This document shows, piece after piece, positions 15,868 through 24,642 of a DNA stretch of 64,000 bases; within the stretch, counting starts at the first letter, position 1, and each line of letters opens with the position of its first letter. A program made the position numbers and the translations under genes. Below the pieces are notes generated by a model that worked only from the letters and a program-made list of their open reading frames with translations, was not told where the DNA came from and searched no databases. The stretch comes from Maribacter algarum (ex Lu et al. 2025) (nom. illeg.) (GTDB taxonomy: Bacteria > Bacteroidota > Bacteroidia > Flavobacteriales > Flavobacteriaceae): assembly GCA_947495915.1 (NCBI GenBank), contig CANMAW010000008.1, positions 82,592 through 146,591 of the forward strand, read 5' to 3'.

Positions 15868-17550
15868 TTAATTCTTATAATTTTCGGGGATTGTTCTAAC
15901 CTGTGTTACTTTCTCAAAAGCAGCACCCATACGCAGTAATTCAGCCTCAGTAAAGGGCTTACCAATAAAGGTTAGACTGACAGGTTCACCAGATGTTTTG
16001 TAACCCATAGGTACCGTTAATGCCGGATATTTTGCCACAGCGGCGTAACCCGCATGGTAATTATTGATTGATAAAATAGCATCTAGCTGATATGTATTCA
16101 TTGCGGTATCAAAAAAGGTACGGCCATTTTGCTCTAATCTAGATTTTATTTCTTCGAAACCTTTTTCAGTAGTTGAATCTGCAAGTATCCCTTCAAACAA
16201 TGCTTGTCCGTAGGGAATACGAGTTACAGAATCTTTGCTATTGAACTCAACCGCATCTGCTACTGATCTAATAGTCACCTCTTCAGAATTTTTTACATGC
16301 GCCTTCAAATATTGGGGAAGATCATTACGCATATCAATATTTAAAATACTGAGAAAACCATCCATAGCAACTTCAGGAGGGGTAAACGTAATCACCTCAG
16401 CCCCAAGTTCTTTTAACTTTTCTACGGATTTTTTATAGATGGAGTCACTATCTAAAAGCGATTGAATCGCACCTAATCGCAGCTCTGTACAAGGCGTGGG
16501 GTGCAACCCCGCAGATAGAATACCGGGATACTCGTTTGCAACAGATTTTGAATCTACCGAATCTTTACCCATCATGGCCGATAATAAAATGGCATTATCC
16601 ATTACATTGCGCGTCATAGGTCCTGGCGTATCTAAGGTGCTCGATATTGGCACTATTCCTGTTCTACTTAATAATCCGATCGTTGGTTTTAAGCCGACTA
16701 CCGAATTTTGACTACTCGGCGATAAAATTGAACCTGATGTTTCAGTACCTACTGCGGCAACCGCATAACTCGCCGCCATCGCCGTACCACTGCCTGAACT
16801 AGAACCACCAGTTTCAAAAATACGTCTTCCGTAGGGGTTGAGGGTTTGCCCCCCAACTGCACTATATCCAACCGGACAACCACTGCATAAAAAATATGCC
16901 CACTCACTTAAATTTACTTTTCCCAAAATTAAAGCGCCGTTTGCTTTGAGTCGCTCTACAATAAAAGAATCATCAACCGCATTGTCTAGTAATGCTATAG
17001 AACCCGCTGTAGTATTCATGCCTGATGTATTGATATTGTCTTTCAATAAAATTGGCATGCCATAAATAGGATGTTTCCATCGAGGGGCCAGCCCCTTTGC
17101 AACTAAATCATCTAAAGCTCTTGCTTGATCTACGACCTCTTTATTTAGTGCAATTACCGTATTTAAGGTAGACGTGTTGTCTATTTCATATTTATAAATT
17201 CGATATAAGAAAAATAAGGTGAGTTCTTCATAGCTCAAATTACCTTGTTCAATCTCATATTTAATATCAAAAATACTCCGTTCTAAAACCAATGGCTTAA
17301 TACGCTCATAGGTAGTTTCATCAAACTTCGAGACTTCTGCATGTAGCGGGAGAAACACTTCGTTCTTATTCAAGACTTTTGATTGAATTAGCTTGTACCG
17401 CATGCGCGCCACCTCATGATCTTGATTTGCTAAAACCTCTATAGAATCGTTATAGGGTTGCCACAACACCACTTCATTTTGTTGTTGCGTACTATTTTGT
17501 TTACAAGAAATAGCGATTATGAAGCAAATCAGTAGAAATATTCTTTTCAT
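15868..17550 (-). CDS. amidase-signature hydrolase, lipoprotein
   Basis: 560 residues. The lipoprotein signal ends in AISC (Cys16). Amidase-signature domain: the catalytic Lys in LLKDNINTSGMNTTAGS, the glycine-serine stretch GGSSSGSGTAMAAS, and the cis-Ser region ETSGSILSPSSQNSVVGLKP, giving the Ser-cisSer-Lys triad. Such extracytoplasmic relatives of GatA hydrolyse peptide or amino-acid amides; they are not part of the tRNA amidotransferase. Its start lies 1 base after the DUF2911 gene, so the two are co-transcribed, probably from the ftsY promoter. Confidence 0.9.
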   Translation of the reverse strand: MKRIFLLICFIIAISCKQNSTQQQNEVVLWQPYNDSIEVLANQDHEVARMRYKLIQSKVLNKNEVFLPLHAEVSKFDETTYERIKPLVLERSIFDIKYEIEQGNLSYEELTLFFLYRIYKYEIDNTSTLNTVIALNKEVVDQARALDDLVAKGLAPRWKHPIYGMPILLKDNINTSGMNTTAGSIALLDNAVDDSFIVERLKANGALILGKVNLSEWAYFLCSGCPVGYSAVGGQTLNPYGRRIFETGGSSSGSGTAMAASYAVAAVGTETSGSILSPSSQNSVVGLKPTIGLLSRTGIVPISSTLDTPGPMTRNVMDNAILLSAMMGKDSVDSKSVANEYPGILSAGLHPTPCTELRLGAIQSLLDSDSIYKKSVEKLKELGAEVITFTPPEVAMDGFLSILNIDMRNDLPQYLKAHVKNSEEVTIRSVADAVEFNSKDSVTRIPYGQALFEGILADSTTEKGFEEIKSRLEQNGRTFFDTAMNTYQLDAILSINNYHAGYAAVAKYPALTVPMGYKTSGEPVSLTFIGKPFTEAELLRMGAAFEKVTQVRTIPENYKN

Positions 17551-17551
17551 C

Positions 17552-18418
17552 CTATTCGTTTTTTTCTTTAAGCAATCGTGTCCACATGGAAATGTTCTTT
17601 TGATTCATGCGTACAAATTCATCTTTGTCTTCTTTTTGAGCTAATTCCAACGATTTTTTAGCAGCAATTATAGCTAATTCGTAATGACCTAAAGCTGCCT
17701 CCGCAAGCGATTTAACCCTGTAAAAATAATAGGTATCACCTGCTAATTCAATTGCTTTTTTCAAATACTCAATCGCTAATTGGTGTTTGATTTGTTCTTC
17801 AACATAATAACGTGCCACTTCATAATAGGTTTGTGCGGTAACATCATTTTGCAATTTTTCTTGGATTAGTTTTTCCATGATTTTGCCAGTCTTCACTTGT
17901 ATGGGTATTGTTACACTGGTGTTGGCCCAATGAATTATCAAATTGGTGCTATCATGTGTCAACTTATCAAAATAGATCGATAAATTTTCATGAAACTTGG
18001 CTTCTCTTTGAGGTATTACTTGAATACGAAATACATCTTCTTCAGGGTTGTATTTTTTTCGCCCATCACCCCAATGCGAGATATTCTTATGAAAGATAAT
18101 TTGCCACTGCTCTTTACTTGGAAAGGCATATAAAGCATAGGTACCTTTCTCTAGAGTATTGTCTTTAATTACTACATCGGCATCAACAGTTACTTTTGTT
18201 GACTCATTGGCCCCTACCCGCCATATTCTACCGTATGGTACCAATTCACCAAAAATCTCACGACCTCGAACTGCTGGTCTTGAATAAGAAATGGTGATTT
18301 TAGAAAGTCCAACTTCTTGTTCAATTGTAGCTGCCGGACTCACTTTTGGATGCCTTAATTGTGCACTTCCAAACTGGATAATGAACAGAAAAAATAGAAT
18401 AACACCCTGTTTATTCAT
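17552..18418 (-). CDS. DUF2911 protein with C-terminal TPR-like helices, secreted
   Basis: 288 residues. Signal peptide ending around QFGSAQ, then a DUF2911 domain (about 25-175) with ITISYSRPAVRGREIFG, PYGRIWRVGANESTKV, LEKGTYALYAFPS, the usual motifs, then a helical region with two tetratricopeptide-like units (about 200-280). DUF2911 has no established function; it is widespread in Bacteroidota and periplasmic. It lies between the small membrane protein and the amidase on the same strand, with gaps of 45 and 1 bases. Confidence 0.85.
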   Translation of the reverse strand: MNKQGVILFFLFIIQFGSAQLRHPKVSPAATIEQEVGLSKITISYSRPAVRGREIFGELVPYGRIWRVGANESTKVTVDADVVIKDNTLEKGTYALYAFPSKEQWQIIFHKNISHWGDGRKKYNPEEDVFRIQVIPQREAKFHENLSIYFDKLTHDSTNLIIHWANTSVTIPIQVKTGKIMEKLIQEKLQNDVTAQTYYEVARYYVEEQIKHQLAIEYLKKAIELAGDTYYFYRVKSLAEAALGHYELAIIAAKKSLELAQKEDKDEFVRMNQKNISMWTRLLKEKNE

Positions 18419-18463
18419 ATGATGTTCGAATTTTAAAAAAATGCAAAAACTATTTGAAGTTTA

Positions 18464-18808
18464 CTAGCTTCCATATGGGTTATGATACATAATGAAGCTA
18501 TACAACCTGCTACCAAAAAGAAAATACAATAAAGAAACAACAACAAGTAAAAAAACTACTGTTTTATGATACCTATTAGTTAAAATTGCTCTAGCAGCTG
18601 CTATAAAAATAGTGAGAAAAAAAGGCACAAGAAAATACAGAGGAAAAGCTACATAATCAACTAAAGCCTCTGGCAACAACGTACTTTGTGTTAAATTAAG
18701 GTAACTCGTAACAAAAGAAAAAATAAGATATACCAGTTGCAATAAAGAATAAAAGAGTACCAAAATCATTGAAATTCTCAATGTTCTAGGACTATCAAGC
18801 ACTTTCAT
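18464..18808 (-). CDS. small membrane protein of unknown function downstream of ftsY
   Basis: 114 residues with three strongly hydrophobic segments (about 12-36, 50-72 and 82-100). I see no motif that assigns it. It starts 4 bases after the ftsY stop on the same strand and is therefore probably translated from the ftsY transcript, which suggests but does not prove a membrane-insertion-related role. A similar small protein with no name is what I would expect in related flavobacteria. Confidence 0.65.
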   Translation of the reverse strand: MKVLDSPRTLRISMILVLFYSLLQLVYLIFSFVTSYLNLTQSTLLPEALVDYVAFPLYFLVPFFLTIFIAAARAILTNRYHKTVVFLLVVVSLLYFLFGSRLYSFIMYHNPYGS

Positions 18809-18812
18809 TTAT

Positions 18813-19769
18813 CTAGACCTTAAAAAAAGAATCAACGAATTCATGTTTATTAAAAACCTGTAAATCTTCAATGCCCTCACCTACGCCAATATATTTTACA
18901 GGAATTTGAAACTGATCTGAAATTCCGATTACTACCCCACCTTTAGCAGTTCCATCCAATTTAGTAACCGCCAACGATGTAACTTCTGTAGCCTTTGTAA
19001 ACTGCTTGGCTTGTTCAAATGCATTTTGACCTGTAGAACCATCTAATACTAACAACACATCATGTGGTGTATGGTCAACAACCTTTTGCATAACACGTTT
19101 AATTTTAGAGAGCTCATTCATTAAATTCACTTTATTGTGTAATCTCCCTGCGGTATCAATAATAACAACATCAGCATCTTGAGTAATTGCCGAACTCAAG
19201 GTATCAAAAGCTACTGATGCCGGATCACTGCCCATACTTTGCTTAACAATTGGAATATCTACTCGATCTGCCCATACTTGCAGTTGATCAATTGCAGCAG
19301 CTCTAAAGGTGTCGGCAGCACCTAAGACCACTTTATGTCCTTGTTTTTTAAATTGATAGGCTAATTTACCTATGGTGGTTGTTTTACCAACACCATTTAC
19401 CCCAACTACCATTATCACATAGGGTTTTTTATCATTAGGAATAGAAAACTCAACCGCTTCACCCACATGAGTTTCAGAAAGCAAACCAGCAATTTCTTCA
19501 CGCAAAATCACATTCAACTCATCGGTACCAACATATTTATCTTTCGAAACTCGCGCTTCAATACGATCAATAATTTTTAAGGTAGTCTCTACACCCACAT
19601 CTGAGGAAACCAACACTTCCTCCAAATTATCTAAAACATCATCATCAACCTTTGACTTGCCTGCAACAGCTTTTGTCATTTTAGCAAAAAAGCTTGTTTT
19701 ACTTTTCTCTAAACCTTTATCTAAAGTTTCCTTTTTCTTTGATGAAAATATATTTTTAAATAAACTCAT
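18813..19769 (-). CDS. ftsY: signal recognition particle receptor FtsY
   Basis: 318 residues from the ATG at 19769 (MSLFKNIFSSKKK). The frame is open to 19793, but a -7 element (19791-19798) covers that codon. Short basic amphipathic N-terminus without the long acidic A-domain, as usual in Bacteroidota, then the N domain and the SRP GTPase G domain with GVNGVGKTTTIGKLA (P-loop), ADTFRAAAIDQL, IDTAGRLHNK, VTKLDGTAKGG. It docks SRP-ribosome complexes at the inner membrane for co-translational insertion. Separated from the upstream DUF4295 gene by a strong terminator. Confidence 0.96.
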   Translation of the reverse strand: MSLFKNIFSSKKKETLDKGLEKSKTSFFAKMTKAVAGKSKVDDDVLDNLEEVLVSSDVGVETTLKIIDRIEARVSKDKYVGTDELNVILREEIAGLLSETHVGEAVEFSIPNDKKPYVIMVVGVNGVGKTTTIGKLAYQFKKQGHKVVLGAADTFRAAAIDQLQVWADRVDIPIVKQSMGSDPASVAFDTLSSAITQDADVVIIDTAGRLHNKVNLMNELSKIKRVMQKVVDHTPHDVLLVLDGSTGQNAFEQAKQFTKATEVTSLAVTKLDGTAKGGVVIGISDQFQIPVKYIGVGEGIEDLQVFNKHEFVDSFFKV

Positions 19770-19790
19770 AATAGTCTTAAACGCTTTGTT

Positions 19791-19798
19791 CAAAGATA
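19791..19798 (-). promoter_or_regulatory. ftsY: -7 promoter element (TATCTTTG) of ftsY
   Basis: Minus-strand TATCTTTG fits TAnnTTTG and ends 21 bases before the ATG at 19769. It lies downstream of the ribosomal-protein terminator and so gives ftsY its own transcript. Confidence 0.55.
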
Positions 19799-19842
19799 GA
19801 GAACTTGCAGCTATTTTTTCTTATAGATCATTGTATTGCAAC

Positions 19843-19876
19843 GAAAAAAGCCTCTTTCAAACGAAAGAGGCTTTTG
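19843..19876 (-). terminator. intrinsic terminator of the rpmB-rpmG-DUF4295 operon
   Basis: Arms AAAAGCCTCTTTC / GAAAGAGGCTTTT around an AAAC/GTTT tetraloop, followed on the minus strand by a T-run. It begins 22 bases after the DUF4295 stop. Confidence 0.9.
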
Positions 19877-19898
19877 TACTATATTGATCTATAGTTAA

Positions 19899-20051
19899 TT
19901 ATTTCTTGGCGATCCACTCATTTACAGCTTCTGGCGCCATTACAGACTCAACAAAAGTATAGGCTCCACTTTTTGGAGATTTTACCATTTTAATAGCCTT
20001 GGTCAATCTTTTAGAACTTGTTTGTAAACTTGCTACGGTCTTCTTTGCCAT
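19899..20051 (-). CDS. DUF4295 ribosome-associated small protein
   Basis: 50 residues: MAKKTVASLQTSSKRLTKAI then MVKSPKSGAYTFVESV and MAPEAVNEWIAKK. Start ATG at 20051, TAA at 19899-19901. DUF4295 proteins are confined to Bacteroidota and are always found behind bL28 and bL33, as here (39 bases after rpmG). To my recollection a protein of this family has been seen as a large-subunit component of a Flavobacterium ribosome and called bL38; I cannot verify that here. The basic composition fits a ribosomal protein. The operon terminator follows directly. Too short for most gene finders' default cut-offs. Confidence 0.9.
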   Translation of the reverse strand: MAKKTVASLQTSSKRLTKAIKMVKSPKSGAYTFVESVMAPEAVNEWIAKK

Positions 20052-20090
20052 GATTAATATGCTTTAGCTTCATTTCTGCGAGTGCAGAAA

Positions 20091-20273
20091 TTATTTAATT
20101 TCTTTATGAACGGTCATGCGCTTCAAAATAGGATTGAATTTTTTGATTTCCATCCTTTCTGGCGTGTTCTTCTTATTTTTAGTAGTAATGTACCGTGAAG
20201 TACCTGGTTGCCCAGACTCTTTGTGCTCTGTACATTCTAAAATAACCTGAATTCTGTTTCCTTTTTTTGCCAT
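20091..20273 (-). CDS. rpmG: 50S ribosomal protein bL33
   Basis: 60 residues, [20 protein letters not shown] then [34 protein letters not shown]. It is of the type that has lost the zinc-binding cysteine pairs (one Cys only). Near the E-site of the large subunit. 22 bases after rpmB and 39 bases before the DUF4295 gene. Confidence 0.97.
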   Translation of the reverse strand: MAKKGNRIQVILECTEHKESGQPGTSRYITTKNKKNTPERMEIKKFNPILKRMTVHKEIK

Positions 20274-20295
20274 TGTAACCTTAATATTTTGAAGA

Positions 20296-20532
20296 CTATT
20301 TCAACACTCCTTGAGCTTTCGCCTCTTTCAACACTGCTGAAATTCCTTTTTTGTTGATAATTTTTAATCCCTTCGCAGAAACTTTTAAAGTTACCCAACG
20401 ATCTTCTTCAGGAATGTAAAAACGCTTCTTAGAAAGATTTACGTTAAACCTTCTTCTTGTTTTATTGATAGAGAAAGAAACATTGTTACCGAACATCGCT
20501 TTCTTTCCAGTAATTTCACAAACTTTTGACAT
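20296..20532 (-). CDS. rpmB: 50S ribosomal protein bL28
   Basis: 78 residues: [36 protein letters not shown] and [18 protein letters not shown] are the standard bL28 pieces. It has no zinc-binding cysteine pairs. First gene of the bL28-bL33-DUF4295 operon, with a good promoter 24 bases before its ATG. Confidence 0.97.
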   Translation of the reverse strand: MSKVCEITGKKAMFGNNVSFSINKTRRRFNVNLSKKRFYIPEEDRWVTLKVSAKGLKIINKKGISAVLKEAKAQGVLK

Positions 20533-20555
20533 TACGCTGATTTTTTTACAGGCTG

Positions 20556-20588
20556 CAAATTTATATCTTTTTTATCGTACCTACAAAA
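20556..20588 (-). promoter_or_regulatory. promoter of the rpmB operon (-33 TTTTG, -7 TAAATTTG)
   Basis: On the minus strand TTTTG (20584-20588), 20 bases, then TAAATTTG (20556-20563): both halves of the Bacteroidota sigma-A-type consensus TTTG/TAnnTTTG at normal spacing. The -7 box ends 23 bases before the rpmB ATG. The -33 element overlaps the tail region of cinA's neighbourhood. Confidence 0.75.
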
Positions 20589-20595
20589 TTCTTAT

Positions 20596-21846
20596 TCAGA
20601 ATTTTAAAATTTCTTTTTGCAGCAACTCAAAAGCCTTGTTCACAGACTTTTGAACGATACGATTGCGGTGTTTTCCCATCATGAATTTATCGGCATAAAC
20701 CCCATTAGGAGTAGCAATAGCAATATACACCGTACCCACCTCTGCATTTGAATCACCTTTTGTTGGCCCGGCGTTTCCTGTTGTAGCTATTGCAAAATCT
20801 GTTTTCAATATTTTTTTTACATTTTCAGCCATAGCTTTGGCAACTGCTTCACTTACTACGGAGTGTTTTTCAATAACGGATTCAGAAACGTGCAAAACAT
20901 TAATTTTAGCCTCTGTAGCGTAACTGACCACACTACCTTTAAAATAGGAAGATGCTCCAGCCAAAGCAGTAATCTTTTGGGCTATTTTACCTCCGGTACA
21001 ACTCTCAGCGGTTGCTAAGGTTAGTCCTTTTTGTGTAAAAAGTTTAGCTACTACTTCTTCAATGCTCTCATCATCTTCAATACCATAGACGATATCACCT
21101 ATCAACGGATATAATTTTTCCATTTCAGCATCTACCGCTTTCAGCAGCACTTCTTTATCTGCTCCTTTTGCTGTAAGTCGTAATCGTACTTTTCCCAAAT
21201 TTGGCAAATATGCCAACTTAATAAAGTTGGGTAAACTATTTTCCCAATCTTCTATTTTTTCAGCTATTGCACTTTCTCCCAAACCGTAAGTTACGAGGGT
21301 TTTATGAACTATATGTGGACGCTCAAATGTAGCTGCTATTTTAGGAATTACGTGAGCGGTTATTAAATTTTTCATTTCAAAAGGCACTCCTGGAAGCGAC
21401 ACATATACAATGTCCTCTTCATAAAACCACATACCTGGCGCCGTACCAAATTCATTATGCAAAGCAGTTGCTTTTGAAGGAATTAAAGCCTGATCTCTAT
21501 TGATATCAGAAATCTGGGTTGTGGTAATGTATTTGGCAAAAAGTGCCTCTACATGCTCAAGTACTTCTTTATTGCGAACTAAGGTATCATCAAAATACTC
21601 ACAAAAGGTATGCTTGGTTATATCGTCTTTCGTTGGCCCTAGTCCTCCAGTAACTATAATTATATTTGCCCGTTGTTTTGCTTCGGAAAGTGCATTTAGA
21701 ATATGTGTTCGATCATCTTGTATCGAAGTTATTTGATAAACCGATACTCCAATCTTATTTAATTCTTTGGCAATAAAAGCAGAATTGGTATCCACAATTT
21801 GTCCAATAAGAATTTCATCGCCAATGGTGATTATTTCAGCAAGCAT
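20596..21846 (-). CDS. cinA: CinA-family nicotinamide mononucleotide deamidase / ADP-ribose pyrophosphatase
   Basis: 416 residues. N-terminal MoCF-like (COG1058) domain with [20 protein letters not shown] and [14 protein letters not shown] (about 1-170), and C-terminal PncC domain with [16 protein letters not shown] and [21 protein letters not shown] (about 255-416). The serine in ESCTGG is the PncC nucleophile. The full-length two-domain protein recycles NMN to NaMN and hydrolyses ADP-ribose. It starts 11 bases after the Hpt gene on the same strand. Confidence 0.94.
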   Translation of the reverse strand: MLAEIITIGDEILIGQIVDTNSAFIAKELNKIGVSVYQITSIQDDRTHILNALSEAKQRANIIIVTGGLGPTKDDITKHTFCEYFDDTLVRNKEVLEHVEALFAKYITTTQISDINRDQALIPSKATALHNEFGTAPGMWFYEEDIVYVSLPGVPFEMKNLITAHVIPKIAATFERPHIVHKTLVTYGLGESAIAEKIEDWENSLPNFIKLAYLPNLGKVRLRLTAKGADKEVLLKAVDAEMEKLYPLIGDIVYGIEDDESIEEVVAKLFTQKGLTLATAESCTGGKIAQKITALAGASSYFKGSVVSYATEAKINVLHVSESVIEKHSVVSEAVAKAMAENVKKILKTDFAIATTGNAGPTKGDSNAEVGTVYIAIATPNGVYADKFMMGKHRNRIVQKSVNKAFELLQKEILKF

Positions 21847-21857
21847 GAAATAAAGGA

Positions 21858-22196
21858 TTAAAGGTTGAAGTCGTTCTTTAATTCTGCCACCACCTGCTCT
21901 ATATCTTTTTTAAGATTTGGAAACACACTTTGTATTTCAGACATGTTGGCTTCACTCTTACCTAATGTTTCAATTTCTAAAGCTGCTGCACGCGTTTGCT
22001 CCATTCCTAACAGATCTACATTCGGCTTAATTTTATGCGCTAACTGATATACCAACTCGTAATCACCGGCTGCTAGGGCTTTTTCTAAACCTTCTAAATC
22101 TACCGGTACTTCTTCTAAAAAGACTGATATTACAGAGTTGATGAAATCTTCATCACCTTCAGCCATTTCATTTATTTTATCTAAACTGTATATCAT
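21858..22196 (-). CDS. histidine-phosphotransfer (Hpt) domain protein
   Basis: 112 residues, one Hpt four-helix bundle. The phosphoacceptor is the His in [16 protein letters not shown] (about residue 57); the usual HxLKG is HKIKP here, a common Flavobacteriaceae variant. It would shuttle phosphate between a hybrid kinase receiver and a response regulator, but no two-component partner is in the window. Its ATG overlaps the previous gene's stop (TAATG) and cinA follows 11 bases later. Confidence 0.85.
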   Translation of the reverse strand: MIYSLDKINEMAEGDEDFINSVISVFLEEVPVDLEGLEKALAAGDYELVYQLAHKIKPNVDLLGMEQTRAAALEIETLGKSEANMSEIQSVFPNLKKDIEQVVAELKNDFNL

Positions 22197-22807
22197 TACT
22201 TAATTTTAACCGTAAATAGTTGTTGATCTTCTAGAACACCGGTAAGATAATCATTTGGCACAATTTTACCAACACCAGCAGGAGTTCCTGTAAAAATAAC
22301 ATCTCCTTTTTTAAGTGTGAAAAATGTTGAAACATAAGAAATCAGCTCATCAATCTTCCATAACATAAAACTTGTGTTTCCTTTTTGAACGACTTCTTCG
22401 TTCTTAGTTAATTGAAAATTAATGTTATTAATATCATTAAACTCCGTTTTATTCACCCATTCTCCGATAACTGTCGCGCCATCAAATCCCTTTGCTTTTT
22501 CCCAAGGCAATCCTTTTTCTTTAAGTTTTGATTGCAAATCTCGAGCAGTAAAATCAATTCCTAATCCCAATTCATCATAATAATTAGGTGCGAATTTCGA
22601 ATCAATATGTTTACCAACCTTTTTAATTTTAACCAAAACTTCAACTTCATAATGCACATCATTAGAAAACTCTGGTATATAGAAGTCTTGCTCTTTTGGT
22701 AATACCGAGGAATCAGGTTTAATAAAAACCACCGGTTCTACTGGTCGTTCATTGGCCAGTTCTTCAATATGGGCCGTATAATTTCTTCCTATACAGATTA
22801 TTTTCAT
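22196..22807 (-). CDS. fumarylacetoacetate hydrolase (FAH)-family protein
   Basis: 203 residues: MKIICIGRNYTAHIEELAN, the metal-binding EVE in DVHYEVEVLVKI, GIDFTARDLQSK, KAKGFDGATVIGEW, and VIFTGTPAGVGKI. This is the short FAH-fold type (FAHD1/oxaloacetate decarboxylase/acylpyruvase-like), shorter at the C-terminus than FAHD1. Mg-dependent C-C bond hydrolase or decarboxylase of a 2-oxo acid; exact substrate not decidable. Translationally coupled to the Hpt gene by a TAATG overlap. Confidence 0.9.
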   Translation of the reverse strand: MKIICIGRNYTAHIEELANERPVEPVVFIKPDSSVLPKEQDFYIPEFSNDVHYEVEVLVKIKKVGKHIDSKFAPNYYDELGLGIDFTARDLQSKLKEKGLPWEKAKGFDGATVIGEWVNKTEFNDINNINFQLTKNEEVVQKGNTSFMLWKIDELISYVSTFFTLKKGDVIFTGTPAGVGKIVPNDYLTGVLEDQQLFTVKIK

Positions 22808-22865
22808 GTGATAACCTTTTACTATTCAAAAATCGATTTAGTATCAATGCCTACGTTAAACGTTT

Positions 22866-23774
22866 TTATTCTTTTTTTAGTTTTAACGAAATCGCCGGTA
22901 TAAAGTTTCTGTCATTATTTCGTGATTTCACTTTAAAATCTGTCCATTCACCCATACCATAAATCATAACTTTATAATTTTGGTTTCTGGTATACATACC
23001 TGCAAAGGTTGGCGCGAATCGGTCTTCAATTACATTTTTATTATCAATAGGATGCACCTCGGTTTGCATATACCAATTACTGGGTATAAACAACCACTCA
23101 AGGCCAACGTAAATACCATCACTTGGAATTTCAATATTCAAAGAATTCAAATCAAGAGAAACAAAGTCTTTTTCAACATCATGCTCTAAAACAAAACTTT
23201 TTCTTAAGAGGTCTTTATTTGGTTTTTTTGTTTTTGAGTCAACATCATAAATGCGAATTCTAAATTTTGATTGCGTTCTTTTAAATTTTTCTGTCTTATT
23301 TAAGAATACAGTAACCTTTTCTAAATACTTTTTCTGAGCTCCGATATTAGGAAAATATAAAGCCAGAACCCATGGTGTTACTGAAGATGAAAAACCACTA
23401 GTTATACTATTACTAGCAATCGGATTCAGTACATACGAATCTCCGAGTGACTCACTCACCACCACTTCATCTAATTCAAATGATTCTTCAACCATTTCGA
23501 AACGTTTGGCTTCAAAAATTTGCTTAGCAACCACAATCGTGTCTTTATACCCTAAAGAAGAAATATGAACTTTTCTTTCTAAATATGGTTGGGGCAAATC
23601 CATAAAAAAATGACCTTCTTCATCGGTAGAGGTGCCTTTTAAGGTATTTAGAAAACTCAGATTGACATACGGAATTGGGGCTTTGGTTTTATGATCATAA
23701 ACATGACCTTCAAATAACACCTCTTGCGCATGCACCTGAAAAGCAACTAATAGGGGGAATATTAGGTTTTTCAT
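22866..23774 (-). CDS. secreted protein with carboxypeptidase-regulatory-like (CarboxypepD_reg) domain
   Basis: 302 residues. Signal peptide (LIFPLLVAFQVHAQ), then a ~85-residue beta-sandwich (FEGHVYDHKTKAPIPYVNLSF ... GTSTDEEGHF ... ISSLGYKD) as in the N-terminal domain of TonB-dependent receptors, then a beta-rich C-terminal half without a recognised family. No barrel-size region follows, so it is not a TonB receptor. Its ATG directly abuts the stop of the exonuclease gene, so it is co-transcribed. Function unknown; probably periplasmic or surface-bound. Confidence 0.78.
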   Translation of the reverse strand: MKNLIFPLLVAFQVHAQEVLFEGHVYDHKTKAPIPYVNLSFLNTLKGTSTDEEGHFFMDLPQPYLERKVHISSLGYKDTIVVAKQIFEAKRFEMVEESFELDEVVVSESLGDSYVLNPIASNSITSGFSSSVTPWVLALYFPNIGAQKKYLEKVTVFLNKTEKFKRTQSKFRIRIYDVDSKTKKPNKDLLRKSFVLEHDVEKDFVSLDLNSLNIEIPSDGIYVGLEWLFIPSNWYMQTEVHPIDNKNVIEDRFAPTFAGMYTRNQNYKVMIYGMGEWTDFKVKSRNNDRNFIPAISLKLKKE

Positions 23775-24551
23775 TTAGCCAAGCTTATTATTTAATTTAT
23801 TGAGTTTGATTTGAGTTAATACTTTTTTAGTGAATAATGGAAAATCAGAATTCAAAATCCAACTGAAATATCCTGGTTCTTTTTCAAGAACATCATTTAC
23901 TTTTTTGCCTTTGTGTTTACCAAAAGCAAAACTCTCATCATCATCATCATCCCAAACAATAAAGCCGGCGAAATCAACAGTGCGTTTATGAGAGGAAAAT
24001 TCCGCAAGTTTCTTTACGTTATTTTCTAAATCTGAATAGCGATCTAATTGCGCTAAAAGCACCTCGTAAGTAGCATTAGTATCTGCCGCTGCACTATGCG
24101 CATCAGTCAAATCTTTATTACAATAAAATTTATACGCAGCCCCTAAAGTTCGCTTTTCCATTTTATGAAAAATCGTCTGAACATCAATCGAAACTGTATT
24201 TTTCATATCGAAATCTACATCTGCCCGAAGCATTTCTTCTGCCAATAAAGGAATATCAAAACGATCAGAATTAAAACCACCTAAATCACTATCTTTTATT
24301 AAGTTATATATTTCTTTAGATAATTCTTTGAATGTAGGCTCATTGGCCACTTTTTCGTTGGAAATACCGTGAATAGCAACCACTTCAGCAGGAATTTCAA
24401 CCTCTGGATTTACTAACCAAGTTTTACTTTCCTTATTTCCGTTCGGAAAAACTTTTAATACGGCAATTTCTACAATTCGATCTTTAGCCACATTGGTTCC
24501 TGTAGTTTCTAAATCAAAGAAACAAATAGGTCTGGTAAGTTTTAAATCCAT
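23775..24551 (-). CDS. DEDDh 3'-5' exonuclease (DnaQ-like)
   Basis: 258 residues. Exo I FFDLETTGTNVAKDRIVEIA (Asp/Glu), Exo II GGFNSDRFDIPLLAEE, Exo III DAHSAAADTNATYEV with the catalytic His and Asp. The C-terminal ~80 residues carry AFGKHKGKKVNDVLEKEPGYFSWIL, a small domain known from flavobacterial DnaQ homologues (putative quorum-sensing-regulated PA3820-like extension). Trims 3' DNA or RNA ends with two metal ions. First gene of the run down to cinA; a -7 element lies 18 bases before its ATG. Confidence 0.92.
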   Translation of the reverse strand: MDLKLTRPICFFDLETTGTNVAKDRIVEIAVLKVFPNGNKESKTWLVNPEVEIPAEVVAIHGISNEKVANEPTFKELSKEIYNLIKDSDLGGFNSDRFDIPLLAEEMLRADVDFDMKNTVSIDVQTIFHKMEKRTLGAAYKFYCNKDLTDAHSAAADTNATYEVLLAQLDRYSDLENNVKKLAEFSSHKRTVDFAGFIVWDDDDDESFAFGKHKGKKVNDVLEKEPGYFSWILNSDFPLFTKKVLTQIKLNKLNNKLG

Positions 24552-24569
24552 CTATACAATAGTTTTATG

Positions 24570-24577
24570 CAAAGATA
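24570..24577 (-). promoter_or_regulatory. -7 promoter element (TATCTTTG) of the exonuclease operon
   Basis: Minus-strand TATCTTTG, an exact TAnnTTTG match, ends 18 bases before the ATG at 24551. No clear -33 element. Confidence 0.5.
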
Positions 24578-24642
24578 TATAGATGCTAGGTTTAATTAAG
24601 AAAACGAACTACATTATTACCATAAAAGAGTTATAACACAAA

